Numbered from the stretch's first letter, positions 27,029-36,359 are shown. The stretch is 49,675 nucleotides of DNA from Anaerolineales bacterium (GCA_020060485.1 JAGVAB010000096.1:1-49675), one strand, 5' to 3'. The notes: a model not told the origin generated them from the letters alone. Made by a program: numbers and translations.

Positions 27029-29557
27029 ATGCTTTCCTGGTTAAGAAACTTCCGCATTGACCATCTTTCGTTTTGGTTGGGGTTTGCTGCCGCCACTGTT
27101 TTTTGGTGGCTATACAGAAAATATAAGGGATACCTCCCTAAAATTAAGGAGCTGCAACAAAAAAGCGCTATTGCCGTCCAGCATCAGAGACGGACGGCTG
27201 ATGAAATCCATTATAGCTTGAATGTATTGGAATCCGCCCAGGGAATGCATCTCTGCTGCTCATTTTTTCCTCTACAGACCATTGCCTTAGCCCCCAAATT
27301 GCTTGTTCCGCCCATCGAGTTCGAGCCTGAGAACGATATCCCCGAAAACCTGTCTACGGCCTCCATCACCTCCCAGGTGATACCCTTCCTGCCAGATTGG
27401 CCCGAATTGGCCGCCCAGTATCCTTGCCCTTCCTTGTCTCCAGCGGAAGCATTACAGAAAAAAGCCAGGATCGTTGCCGTTGGAAACCCGGGGTCAGGAA
27501 AAACGACATCTCTGGCCATCCTGGCTTCACAGATTGCCAATCGGGATGAGACAGTGGGATTTCTTTGCAACTTGATGCCTATTTTTCTACACATCCTCGA
27601 TATCGATATTCCTGAAAACCTGGACGACCAGCATGATCCGCTTCAAATTCTATTGGACGCAGTACTCCTTCAGAATCCTGGACGGCAAACCCGCGGCTTG
27701 TCCAAACAATTAACAATCGCCATTCAGTCAAAAAGGGCTGTATTACTTCTCGATGGACTTGACGAGCTCAATCACAAGGAACATGAACGCGCCACGGCTT
27801 ATCTTAAGAGGCTTTTGGAAACCTGTGATGGATTATTAACCCTCACGACAGGATCACCCCACCACATCGGCGCCCTGGTACAACTTGGGTTTTACCCGTT
27901 GACAATGAAACCATGGGGTGCAGCAGAGGTGGAAACATTTGTTGAAAAATGGGATGCTGCCTGGCAGGACTCATCCAGGGTGGATCCTGCCAAACAAATG
28001 TTGACTTCGTTTCTGCTCAAGAACTGGATCAAAAACTTCAAGATGTTGCTTTCTCCACTGGAGTGGTCTTTGCTTATCTGGGGAGTTTACGCTGGTGACC
28101 TGCATGGCCTGAGTCCCTTGAATGCCATGGAAGCCTATATCAGCCGTTTTTCGACGAGATCATTGCCGCGGCTGGCAATGGAGAGCCTTGCCAAAGAACT
28201 TTTGGTTCAAGAACAAACCTCCATTCTGTATGGTCAAGCCAACCGATTTCTTTCAAAATTTAATCCCGACCAGGTTCTTTCCGACCAGAATGAAGACAGC
28301 GCTCTTCAGGCTAGTGAGTCCGGCCAGGCGCGGAAAAACTATATCCTGCAACGCCAGGAAAGTCTCCAAAAACAAAAGATTTCCTCCAGTGAAAGGGCGA
28401 TTTCCGACTTGCTTGAAAGCGGTGTTTTTGCAGAACATGCCCACCGCCTGCTAAGGTTTTCGCACCCCCTCATTGCCGGATATCTGGCAAGCTACGCGAT
28501 TTCATCCCCGGAATCCGAGATACCTGCGGATGAACACTGGGAGATCAACCGCCAGACTCTGCATTTTCTATCCAACCAGGACAGAACATCCACCTGGCAT
28601 AAGCGCGCCCTTGCCCAGGAATCCGATTTGCTTTTCACAAATTTGCTTTTCACTGCCCGCTGGCTGAGAGATACCCCTCAAGAAGTGCGATGGCGCACGC
28701 AAACCCTGAAATACATGCTCAGCTTGCTTTTCAACCAATCCATCCCGGTGGCAGTTCGCGCGCGGTTCATTGCCGCATTCGTTGCCGCAAATGACCCCTC
28801 AGTTTCCACTCTGTTCAGGAATTTGATTGAAACGGGTCCCCCGGAAGTCCGTTTGTTGTCTGCCCTGGGTGCAGGGGCAATACGCGATGCTAATGCTGTT
28901 CCAGCGCTGAACAGCCTGTTCGCTGACCCAGACCCCAACATACGTAAAGCAGCTTGTCTGGCGCTTGGTGCAATCTGGAACGCACCCGCCATCCAGGCCG
29001 TGGCCGAAGCACTCGTCAGTGAAGATGAAGCGCTGCAACTGGCTGCCGCAGAAATTCTGGCCAACAAACCCCCTGAAGGGCACGAGACCTTGAAAGAGGC
29101 GATCCTCTCAAAGAATTTGCTGGTGCGTCGTGCCGCCGTTTTCGGCCTGGCCCAGATCAGAGAGGGTTGGTCGCGCAATCTGCTTGAAATTGCGACTATT
29201 GAAGATGGTCAATGGGTTGTACGAAATGCAGCAACCCAGGCAGTTGAGGCAATGGATCAACCAAGCCCGTTCATACCGGTCCCCTTGCCGCCCCCTTCGG
29301 AATCCCCCTGGCTGCTTGCATTTGCAGCCAAGCAAGGTGCCAGTATCGGGATTGACAAAACCCCGGTTGATCTGCTCCTTCAGGCTCTGACCAACGGTCT
29401 GCCAGATGAGAGGATTTCTGCCCTAACCTATTTACGTACCATTCCGCGCTCAGAAGTCATTTTCGCCCTGAATGAATTCGCTCAGAGCACCACTGGCACA
29501 TTGCAGAACGCAGGTATTTACGCACTTTGGTTCCTTTCTTTAAGCGGGATGTATTGA
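27029..29557 (+). CDS. Membrane-anchored NACHT NTPase with HEAT repeats
   Basis: 842 residues. One membrane helix (about 12-29) is followed by a basic linker, then a NACHT domain with Walker A VGNPGSGKTT (151-160) and Walker B AVLLLDGLDEL (237-247), a sensor-like TLTTGS (271-276) and a helical middle region. Residues about 580-740 are HEAT-like repeats (PEVRLLSALGAGAIRDANAV, DPNIRKAACLALGAI, NLLVRRAAVFGLAQI). STAND ATPases of this kind switch on oligomerisation, with the repeats as sensor. The membrane anchor in place of a usual effector suggests action at the membrane. The ATG at 27029 lies two bases after the zinc-ribbon gene; an earlier in-frame start lies inside that gene. It resembles the NACHT protein at 1-1411 in design. 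Confidence 0.88.
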   Translation: MLSWLRNFRIDHLSFWLGFAAATVFWWLYRKYKGYLPKIKELQQKSAIAVQHQRRTADEIHYSLNVLESAQGMHLCCSFFPLQTIALAPKLLVPPIEFEPENDIPENLSTASITSQVIPFLPDWPELAAQYPCPSLSPAEALQKKARIVAVGNPGSGKTTSLAILASQIANRDETVGFLCNLMPIFLHILDIDIPENLDDQHDPLQILLDAVLLQNPGRQTRGLSKQLTIAIQSKRAVLLLDGLDELNHKEHERATAYLKRLLETCDGLLTLTTGSPHHIGALVQLGFYPLTMKPWGAAEVETFVEKWDAAWQDSSRVDPAKQMLTSFLLKNWIKNFKMLLSPLEWSLLIWGVYAGDLHGLSPLNAMEAYISRFSTRSLPRLAMESLAKELLVQEQTSILYGQANRFLSKFNPDQVLSDQNEDSALQASESGQARKNYILQRQESLQKQKISSSERAISDLLESGVFAEHAHRLLRFSHPLIAGYLASYAISSPESEIPADEHWEINRQTLHFLSNQDRTSTWHKRALAQESDLLFTNLLFTARWLRDTPQEVRWRTQTLKYMLSLLFNQSIPVAVRARFIAAFVAANDPSVSTLFRNLIETGPPEVRLLSALGAGAIRDANAVPALNSLFADPDPNIRKAACLALGAIWNAPAIQAVAEALVSEDEALQLAAAEILANKPPEGHETLKEAILSKNLLVRRAAVFGLAQIREGWSRNLLEIATIEDGQWVVRNAATQAVEAMDQPSPFIPVPLPPPSESPWLLAFAAKQGASIGIDKTPVDLLLQALTNGLPDERISALTYLRTIPRSEVIFALNEFAQSTTGTLQNAGIYALWFLSLSGMY

Positions 29558-29571
29558 TTGATTGATTATTA

Positions 29572-29605
29572 AAAAACCAACCGCTCATCTGAGCGGTTGG
29601 TTTTT
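29572..29605. terminator. Strong bidirectional terminator
   Basis: A perfect 16-pair stem AAAAACCAACCGCTCA/TGAGCGGTTGGTTTTT with a two-base loop has A and T runs that serve both strands. It closes the NACHT-HEAT operon and the convergent ykuD-to-DUF167 operon. Confidence 0.93.
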
Positions 29606-29625
29606 CTAAATCCGCGCTGCCGGCG

Positions 29626-29925
29626 TCAAAGTCCAAGTCTATGTTCCACATCCACCGGAGAAACATTCAGGATTGACACCAGCTTACCAGAATCTGTACC
29701 AGCCAGGATTTCCATATCCTTTTCAGAAACCCCAAGTGTCTGCTTCAAAAAGGATAACAATTCCTGATCGGCTTCATGTCCAGCCTGCTTACTGGTCAAT
29801 TCAATCCTGATCGTCCCATCTTTTAAAACCTTCGCCACCCGCGCAGTTTTTGAACCATAATCTACCGCAACAGACAGGGCTGCGCCAGTCATGCCATCAT
29901 GAAATTTCTTTCCAAGATTTTTCAT
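29626..29925 (-). CDS. yggU: DUF167 family protein (YggU)
   Basis: 99 residues covering the whole DUF167 fold: SVAVDYGSKTARVAKVLKDG, then ELTSKQAGHEADQELLSFLK, then VSEKDMEILAGTDSGKLVSI. The function is unknown; it is a small alpha/beta protein. The ATG at 29925 has AGAGG upstream; a longer frame begins inside yggT and is rejected. It is the last gene of the operon, in the classic yggS-yggT-yggU order. Confidence 0.9.
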   Translation of the reverse strand: MKNLGKKFHDGMTGAALSVAVDYGSKTARVAKVLKDGTIRIELTSKQAGHEADQELLSFLKQTLGVSEKDMEILAGTDSGKLVSILNVSPVDVEHRLGL

Positions 29926-29935
29926 CAAAGTGCCT

Positions 29936-30181
29936 CTATGCCAGACTTCTGAGTATAAAATCGACGACCTGAATGACCAACAATAATACGATGGGGCTGA
30001 TATCAATCATGCTAATTGGAGGGATCGTCCGCCGAATGGGTTCCAAAAAAGGTTGGACGATTCGGTCCAACCAGACGCGGGCAGGATGAAAAGGATCCAT
30101 AAAATACGACAGGATTACATCAATCACCACCAAAATAGAGAATATCCGCAGAATTGAACGCAATATGTAAATGATCATCAC
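29936..30181 (-). CDS. yggT: YggT family membrane protein
   Basis: About 80 residues with two membrane helices (about 5-25 and 60-78) flanking the family motif around LDRIVQPFLEPIRRTIPP. It is a single YggT repeat, as in Gram-positive-type bacteria. Members are linked to osmotic tolerance or cell-division regions, but the mechanism is unknown. It lies between yggS and the DUF167 gene. Confidence 0.93.
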   Translation of the reverse strand: MMIIYILRSILRIFSILVVIDVILSYFMDPFHPARVWLDRIVQPFLEPIRRTIPPISMIDISPIVLLLVIQVVDFILRSLA

Positions 30182-30289
30182 ACAACCTGTTTTGAAGTTT
30201 TTCTAATTATACAGCAATCACCGCACCCCTACTACGAATCACGCAGTTTCCCAAAGTCCCCGGAGATATCTTTTTGCGTCAATCGAGGG

Positions 30290-31024
30290 TCAGGTTACGC
30301 GGGAGCCCAAAATCGCTGTTCCGATGCGGACAAATGTAGCTCCCTCTTCGACTGCGACAATAAAATCCAAGCTGGTGCCCATGGATAATTCATCCCATTG
30401 CGATTGCGGAAACCTTTTGGCCAGCCAGTCCCGCAGCTGGCGAATTCTCACAAAATATGGCCGCACAGCCTGGGGATCATCAAACATTGGCGGCATGGTC
30501 ATTAACCCCTTAACAAGCAGGGAATCTGTCGCCAATATCTTTTCTACCTCAGGCAGTAATCCTTCCCACAAAGATTCATTCCAGGCTGGCCACCCGCCTT
30601 TGCTGTCTTCACCGCTGACGTTCATCTCCAGCAACACCGGCAATGTTCGGTGGTATTCGTTTAGCTTTCTGCCCAAACGCTCTGCCAATTTAACGCTATC
30701 CAGAGAGTGCATCATGGTAAAGTGCCCAGCAACCAGACTGGCTTTGCGACTCTGCAAATGACCAATCATGTGCCACTCAAGCCCGGGAAAAAGCGGCGAA
30801 AGTACCTCAATTTTTGACACTGTTTCTTCCGGGTAATTTTCCCCAAACAAGGTAATGCCTGCCTCTGCCGCCGCCCGCAAGACTTCCACGGGTTTGGTCT
30901 TGCTCACGGTAACCAGTTTTACCTCATTTGCATTCCGTCCACTGGAGATGGCAGCTTTAACGATTTTCTCCTGAATGGTCTCCAATTTTCGTTTGATGTC
31001 CTCTGCCAATCCGTTCATCATCAT
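30290..31024 (-). CDS. yggS: YggS/PLPBP pyridoxal-phosphate homeostasis protein
   Basis: 244 residues, with the PLP-binding lysine K42 in VTVSKTKPVE, the FGENYPEE and WHMIGHLQSRK motifs, LKGLMTMPP and the C-terminal VRIGTAILGSR. This single-domain alanine-racemase-like protein buffers PLP in the cytoplasm and has no known catalytic activity. The usual SDD near the phosphate loop reads MGTSLDF here, a small deviation. It starts seven bases after pgeF. Confidence 0.94.
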   Translation of the reverse strand: MMMNGLAEDIKRKLETIQEKIVKAAISSGRNANEVKLVTVSKTKPVEVLRAAAEAGITLFGENYPEETVSKIEVLSPLFPGLEWHMIGHLQSRKASLVAGHFTMMHSLDSVKLAERLGRKLNEYHRTLPVLLEMNVSGEDSKGGWPAWNESLWEGLLPEVEKILATDSLLVKGLMTMPPMFDDPQAVRPYFVRIRQLRDWLAKRFPQSQWDELSMGTSLDFIVAVEEGATFVRIGTAILGSRVT

Positions 31025-31031
31025 GCGTTCC

Positions 31032-31814
31032 TCATTTCAAAGCGATCAAAGCTCCAAATCTCCCGGTGCGTCCCTTCTCTGCACGGTGCGAATACCAATC
31101 CTTTGTGTTAACTGCCGTACTGATCCGGGCAATCTCGACATGACCCACGCCGGCCTCGGTCAAAGCCAGCTTATTGGCTTCCCATAAGTCAAAATGAAAA
31201 TGTGCATTAACCTTCCATAGCAGCGTATCAGCCGAGTCTGGGAAAGCACAGCGCACCTGCTCTACCACATCTGTGCCAATCTCATACTCTTTAGGCCCAA
31301 TGGAGGGACCAATTCCAGCCAGCACATCAGCCGGATTACAGCCAAACACCCGCTGCATTTCTGCCACAGTCACCATGGCAATCTTCATAACCGTGCCTTT
31401 CCAACCCGCGTGAACGATGCCGGTAACATGCCGAACAGGATCATACAACAGAATGGGCACGCAATCTGCAAAGCGCATCAATAAAGTAACATCACGTTTA
31501 TCCGTGATGATTGCATCTGCCTTCTCATGCTCCTGATCCAAAGGCCGCGGCACCCTGGCGGTGACAACACGGTCGCTGTGTACCTGCCAGACATCATGTA
31601 TTGATTCAACTGGAAGATTTACTGCAGCAAAAACACGCCGCCGGTTCTCAATCACACAGCTGCGCTCATCGCCCACCGTCCCGCCCAAATTCAGTGATGC
31701 CCACGGTTCCGGACTCACACCACCATGCCGGGTAAACACTCCATGCACGATTGGGGCGGTCTGGAATAAATCAAAAGTGAAGTATCGAATTTGACATGTT
31801 TGCTCAAAAGGCAT
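31032..31814 (-). CDS. pgeF: PgeF/YfiH-type purine nucleoside phosphorylase (LACC1 family)
   Basis: 260 residues with the family's HGGVSPEPWASLNLG, WQVHSDRV, LLMRFADCVPILLYD and GIVHAGWKGTV motifs, holding the conserved His-Cys-His set. Members were first described as multicopper polyphenol oxidases but act on purine nucleosides, and some correct cell-wall precursor errors. It is placed between the glutaredoxin/DUF2085 gene and yggS with gaps of only 3 and 7 bases. Confidence 0.94.
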   Translation of the reverse strand: MPFEQTCQIRYFTFDLFQTAPIVHGVFTRHGGVSPEPWASLNLGGTVGDERSCVIENRRRVFAAVNLPVESIHDVWQVHSDRVVTARVPRPLDQEHEKADAIITDKRDVTLLMRFADCVPILLYDPVRHVTGIVHAGWKGTVMKIAMVTVAEMQRVFGCNPADVLAGIGPSIGPKEYEIGTDVVEQVRCAFPDSADTLLWKVNAHFHFDLWEANKLALTEAGVGHVEIARISTAVNTKDWYSHRAEKGRTGRFGALIALK

Positions 31815-31817
31815 CGA

Positions 31818-32933
31818 TTAATCCTTTTTTGTATCCATGTCTGCCTGGGCTTGTTCAATGGCAGCAAATTTTCTGAGAAGAAAACGACGTGTGTCGGCCA
31901 TCGTCTGCTCGACTAAGGGATAAAACATCCAGGCAGTCATCAAACCAAACAAACCACCGGTTAACGTTCGCAAGAATGGGGTGCTTTCACGGATAACCAG
32001 CCATTCCGGCAAAATCCCTGAAAGAAAAGCCAGCAATTGAGTACCACCGTCCAGCCCGATGGGAACGATTCCCAAAGCGACCCATAAATACCAGGGCAAT
32101 GCCCTGATGCGCGTGCGAAGAACGGAAAAGATCAACCCAAACACAAGGATGCCACCCCAAATCGCCACATCCCGCTGACAGAATGCCACTTTATATCCCG
32201 TGTGAATTTCATCATTATGAACGCCAATGAAGCGCCGGGCGCTCAATTCCCAGCCCGCCTCTTCGGGTGGGATCAATCTCTCAGGGAAACTGGACAGGGA
32301 AAACGCTTCATAAGCCTGCATGCCATTTACCATGATCATCCTGTCAGGGATCATTGCTGCCAGTTCGTCATAAGTCATCGCCCCTTGCACGTGGGCCAGG
32401 GGGCGCGGGTAATATGGATGATCTCCAAACAGGAACCAGGAACGGAAGGAAAACTGGTGGCACATTGGCCGGTAAGCAGTATAGATGACTTTTGCAGGCA
32501 GTTCCCATCCCCAATGCATGAACACAGGCGCCAGAAAGGTTAGCCCCAGAAATATAGCTACGAGAAGATTGAAGGCCAGCATGTAGTGTTTGCTAAGCCA
32601 GTATGAGAAACGGTCAGCGCCGCTCACCTTTCCAGCCCGGTCCAGCCGGGCTTGGTATTTTCCACCCCCATCTTCCTCCAAACGAGCAGCACGATCACGG
32701 GCCGAGCGCAAAACAACCTCCAGTTCCATTCTGGTGAATTGTTTTTTCAAGTGATAAGGCCCAACCTGAATAACAGGGACAGCAGAATTATACATTGCCG
32801 TCAAATCCTGGTCGCTGTCAATATCAATTTTTACCAATCGATGTGGAACCATCTCTGCCAGTTCATTGAGCATCTCCAATGTCGAATCGCACTGTGGACA
32901 GTCTTGTCTGTAATATAAAGTTACCGTAATCAT
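31818..32933 (-). CDS. Glutaredoxin-like domain fused to DUF2085 membrane protein
   Basis: About 371 residues. Residues 1-80 are a thioredoxin-fold domain with CPQC (YYRQDCPQCDS) and a cis-Pro in AVPVIQV. After a linker come about four or five membrane helices carrying DUF2085 signatures: YRPMCHQFSFRSWF, and KVAFCQRDVAIWGG. The conserved Cys and His residues around CHQ and FCQRD suggest metal or redox chemistry at the membrane. DUF2085 has no known function; the fusion hints that the thioredoxin-like part keeps those Cys residues reduced. The ATG at 32933 clears the upstream stop; an ATG at 32957 overlapping the ykuD end is possible. Confidence 0.82.
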   Translation of the reverse strand: MITVTLYYRQDCPQCDSTLEMLNELAEMVPHRLVKIDIDSDQDLTAMYNSAVPVIQVGPYHLKKQFTRMELEVVLRSARDRAARLEEDGGGKYQARLDRAGKVSGADRFSYWLSKHYMLAFNLLVAIFLGLTFLAPVFMHWGWELPAKVIYTAYRPMCHQFSFRSWFLFGDHPYYPRPLAHVQGAMTYDELAAMIPDRMIMVNGMQAYEAFSLSSFPERLIPPEEAGWELSARRFIGVHNDEIHTGYKVAFCQRDVAIWGGILVFGLIFSVLRTRIRALPWYLWVALGIVPIGLDGGTQLLAFLSGILPEWLVIRESTPFLRTLTGGLFGLMTAWMFYPLVEQTMADTRRFLLRKFAAIEQAQADMDTKKD

Positions 32934-32943
32934 TAATGGCCTG

Positions 32944-34014
32944 TTATCCCACCACATCTACAATTGTGCCGACCGGCCCGCTGAGCGAAACATCGCCCGG
33001 GTCGTAAGTCACAGTCGGACTAGCCCACCGAAACACCCACTTGGAATCCTCAGGACTGGCATTTACACAGCCATGCGACCTTGGCACACCAAAATCATTA
33101 TGCCAGAATGTGGAGTGGATCGCCGCCCCTTTTGGATCAAACAAAATCGTCCAGGCAATACCTGGGGTATCCCAGCCTGCTCCGGTAGACCCGCCTGCCA
33201 TATGCAATGAAATGGTTTTTCTCCACGGCAAGTGCTGCCCGCCTGGCGTAGCCCACTTTTCCACCACATTCCCGGAAGCGTCAAATTTCGCCCCGGATGA
33301 AATACGGCAAAAATAGACTTCCTGTTTCCCTTCATAGCATGTCAGCGTTTGATGATTGACATCCACCACGATCTTCTTATCAGATGCCTCAGCATGGATT
33401 GGGGATAGATCCTCATCTGTTAGCGGACGGAATGCTTCTGCTGCCGCCCAATAGATATCTCCGCAATTACCATACAACTCATTCACCCGATACATGATTT
33501 GTCCGCTGTCACTTTGGCGAACATCATCCACCCAGATCACCTGACTATAATAAAGGCGAGGGTGAATCGCCTCTTGCAGCCATGCAGAGCACGGTGCATT
33601 TGCAGGATAAATATCCACATAGGGCACAGTAACCTCAACCCACATCCCCCGCCCCAGTGTAGCTGAGACCGGCATTTCCCTTACTGGACTGTTGGGACGA
33701 TTATGGACAGGCTGCACCGAAGGCGCGTACAAATAACCATCAGGGGTTTCAACCCAACGCCTGCTCAGTGAAACTGGCGCGCCAACAACTTCCCGCAGCC
33801 ACACCACCACAGTGTCCTCGTAGATCTTTCCCAGGTCCTGGCTGTCAGTCGTCGGCCGGGAGCGCAAAGTGATCCAACCATCCGTGCAGTTGCGCCCCAA
33901 TTTTTCTGCGTCCGGCCAGGTTTGGCTCAAGGCAGTCCAGTTTTGCCAGGGTTTTAACATCAAAGCCCCGGCACCCAGCATATTCAACTTAAGAAACTCT
34001 CTTCGACTAATCAT
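32944..34014 (-). CDS. L,D-transpeptidase (YkuD) with Tat-type signal
   Basis: About 356 residues. The N-terminus SRREFLKLNMLGAGALML is a twin-arginine type signal. Two SH3-like regions follow in the middle. The catalytic YkuD domain has HSTFWHND and RSHGCVN, with the nucleophile Cys. The enzyme cross-links peptidoglycan 3-3 or attaches proteins to it, outside the membrane. The start at 34014 removes four extra residues ahead of the signal. It is the first gene of the operon leading to the DUF167 gene. Confidence 0.9.
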   Translation of the reverse strand: MISRREFLKLNMLGAGALMLKPWQNWTALSQTWPDAEKLGRNCTDGWITLRSRPTTDSQDLGKIYEDTVVVWLREVVGAPVSLSRRWVETPDGYLYAPSVQPVHNRPNSPVREMPVSATLGRGMWVEVTVPYVDIYPANAPCSAWLQEAIHPRLYYSQVIWVDDVRQSDSGQIMYRVNELYGNCGDIYWAAAEAFRPLTDEDLSPIHAEASDKKIVVDVNHQTLTCYEGKQEVYFCRISSGAKFDASGNVVEKWATPGGQHLPWRKTISLHMAGGSTGAGWDTPGIAWTILFDPKGAAIHSTFWHNDFGVPRSHGCVNASPEDSKWVFRWASPTVTYDPGDVSLSGPVGTIVDVVG

Positions 34015-34102
34015 GTTCACATCCAATAATTTTTGCTATATCTTACCATTTATATCCGTATTCATCAAATTGCATTTCCCACACAAATCGGGGACTAACG
34101 GG

Positions 34103-35638
34103 TCATCGTTCAACAACAAACTCTTTTTTGTCGATCATCGATCGCACTTTATCAATCTCGGGCGCCCACCAGGCATCACCAGGTTGATAGGGAACCACGC
34201 TTCGCAATTTTCCATAAACCTGCCTTGTGCCAATACCCAGCTTTGCTCCTGGTGTTTCGCGCAGCCGCAGGTCAATGGCACGTGATGCCGTATACATCTC
34301 GATCGCCAATATTTGTGCCAGATTCTCCAGTATCCTGCGAGTATGCCTGGCTGCAACCATCGAGTTGGCATTGTGATCTTCCTGCTCCGCGGATGTCGGC
34401 AGCGAATGGACAGAATCGGGGTTTGCCAGGGTCTGGTTTTCCAGCACCAACGAAGCCGCTGTATACTGCGGGATCATCATCCCCGAGTTCAAGCCTGCTG
34501 CTTCTGTGCGGTCAACCAGCATGGGCGGCAGTCCGCTGTTCAATTTGGCATCTGTAAGCCGAAAGATGCGTCTTTCTGCAATTGCCCCGACTTCGGCCAT
34601 GGCAATACTTAGAAAGTCAGCAGCAAAACCCACTGGCTCCCCATGAAAATTTCCACCGGAAAGCACTGTGTCTGCGTCAAAGATCAATGGATTATCTGTT
34701 GCGGCATTGATCTCCTTCTCCACAATCCCCCGTACGAAGCTCAACGTCTCCCGGGCTGCCCCCTGTACCTGTGGAGCGCAGCGCAACGAATAAGCGTCCT
34801 GCACCCTGCCGGAAGAATCGATCAACATGCTCTTGTGGATCAGGCGTGAGACATGACGAGCGACTCGAAGTTGTCCATCATGTCCGCGGGCCTGGTGTAT
34901 ACGCACATCAAAAGCGGTGGAACACCCCAGCATAGCCTCCATGCTCAACGCCAGTGAAAATTCGGCCACATCCAGCAAATAGGCGCCATCGACAGCCGCA
35001 AGAGCTGTCAGGGCGGCAGAGAAAGTCGCCCCGTTGTTCAACGCCAGGCCTTCTTTCGGTCCAAGAATGATGCGAGGGATTCCGGCCTCAGCCATGGCAA
35101 CTTTACCGCTCATGCGCCTGCCATTAAAGCAGGCAAAACCAGAATCCTCGTCTCGATCGTTTTCGTCCGTAGTGTAGACCAGAGCCATATGTGAAAGCGG
35201 GCACAGATCCCCGGAAGACCCTAACGAGCCCTGCGATGGAACAACCGGCGTAACGCCTGCATTCAACATCGCCAGCAGCGTTTGGACAATCTCCTCCCGC
35301 ACTCCAGAATATCCCTTGGCCAGAGTATTTGCCCGCACCAACATGGCAGCCCTCACCACCTCGTCTGGAAGATCTGCCCCTGTGCCGACTGCATGGCTCA
35401 AGATCAAATTACGGCTTAAGGCAGCCGAATCACGATCAGGGATGCGTCTGTCCGCAAAGATTCCAAAACCCGTGTTGATCCCATAAACCGGCCGGTCGGA
35501 ATTTAAAATGGACATAAGCCGCTCGCGCGACATGGCGATCTGCGCCTTGCCTTGATCGCCGAGAACCACCTCCTCGCCCCGGCGGGCCACATCTGCAATT
35601 TGAATCAAAGTCAGATTACTGCCATTGATTTCAATCAT
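34103..35638 (-). CDS. Histidine ammonia-lyase-like MIO enzyme with Ser-Ser-Gly triad
   Basis: 511 residues, full length. Family residues are in place: Y52 in YGINTGFG, H82 in LSHAVGTG, and QEDHNANSM. The position that forms the MIO prosthetic group reads GSSGDLCPL: S141-S142-G143 in place of the usual Ala-Ser-Gly. The residues near the substrate fit histidine ammonia-lyase best (histidine to urocanate), but hutU, hutI and hutG are absent from the window, so another aromatic amino acid cannot be excluded. It follows a polyprenol-kinase-like gene by 13 bases. Confidence 0.88.
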   Translation of the reverse strand: MIEINGSNLTLIQIADVARRGEEVVLGDQGKAQIAMSRERLMSILNSDRPVYGINTGFGIFADRRIPDRDSAALSRNLILSHAVGTGADLPDEVVRAAMLVRANTLAKGYSGVREEIVQTLLAMLNAGVTPVVPSQGSLGSSGDLCPLSHMALVYTTDENDRDEDSGFACFNGRRMSGKVAMAEAGIPRIILGPKEGLALNNGATFSAALTALAAVDGAYLLDVAEFSLALSMEAMLGCSTAFDVRIHQARGHDGQLRVARHVSRLIHKSMLIDSSGRVQDAYSLRCAPQVQGAARETLSFVRGIVEKEINAATDNPLIFDADTVLSGGNFHGEPVGFAADFLSIAMAEVGAIAERRIFRLTDAKLNSGLPPMLVDRTEAAGLNSGMMIPQYTAASLVLENQTLANPDSVHSLPTSAEQEDHNANSMVAARHTRRILENLAQILAIEMYTASRAIDLRLRETPGAKLGIGTRQVYGKLRSVVPYQPGDAWWAPEIDKVRSMIDKKEFVVER

Positions 35639-35651
35639 TTTTCCTCTCAGA

Positions 35652-36359
35652 TTAATACAACAGATGTCCCACCAGGATGACCACCAAAGGCACTGTTAAA
35701 TTGTCCACATCATTGACCGGCAATGATTCGGTCAACATTGCTGCCGCAGCAATCACCGCCAACCGCCAAAAATGGAAACCGGCGTTTCCCCCAAAAACCC
35801 CGCTCGCTACAAAAATTGACAAAACCACAACCGAAAAGAAAAGGCCTCCAAAGAACATCCCCGCTGACCCAGCCCAAGTCTTCTTTACCGACCACTTCAG
35901 GTGTGCAGATTTGACTCTTGAACCAATCACATCTGCCAAGCCATCTCCCCCGCAAAGCATCATTAAAGCAATCAGCCCCACGGGATGCTCCTTCCAGTAT
36001 GCCAGCGTTAATGCCACGAAAACAATTCCATAAAACAGGGGACCTTTCAATATTTCGCGCCGGTCACCACCGCGAGACATGGCGTCTACCGCAGCCGGGT
36101 CCTGGATCAAACCCAGGCCAACAGCCGCAAACTGCACCGAAATACCCGCCGGCACCAGGGCGGCCAGAAACCTGGAAATGGGTACATCAGGAAAAAGCAG
36201 CCAGCATAACACGAAGATCGGCCCTGTCCCAATATGAATGATTTTCCTGCTGAGTGCACTGTCCACCCAACCGCGATGAGCAAAATAATCGTTGATCCGC
36301 AGCCAGAGGAATGCAACAGCAAAGGTAACCACCATGGCAATGTAAGGGCTTTTCAGCAT
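35652..36359 (-). CDS. Phytol/dolichol-kinase-like CTP-dependent membrane kinase
   Basis: 235 residues with six or seven membrane helices. The family motifs SRKIIHIGTGP near the N-terminus, GGDGLADVIGSR in the middle, KTWAGSAGMFFGG and DNLTVPL near the end are all visible. Members phosphorylate long-chain prenols with CTP, for example phytol salvage or polyprenol recycling. The substrate cannot be told here. It lies between smpB and the ammonia-lyase gene, all on the same strand. Confidence 0.85.
   Translation of the reverse strand: MLKSPYIAMVVTFAVAFLWLRINDYFAHRGWVDSALSRKIIHIGTGPIFVLCWLLFPDVPISRFLAALVPAGISVQFAAVGLGLIQDPAAVDAMSRGGDRREILKGPLFYGIVFVALTLAYWKEHPVGLIALMMLCGGDGLADVIGSRVKSAHLKWSVKKTWAGSAGMFFGGLFFSVVVLSIFVASGVFGGNAGFHFWRLAVIAAAAMLTESLPVNDVDNLTVPLVVILVGHLLY

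Noticed and set aside
27386..27412. LPDWPEL in the NACHT-HEAT protein as a link to the PDWL-motif protein
   Set aside because: A single copy in a different context (followed by Pro) is expected by chance; not enough to propose contact.
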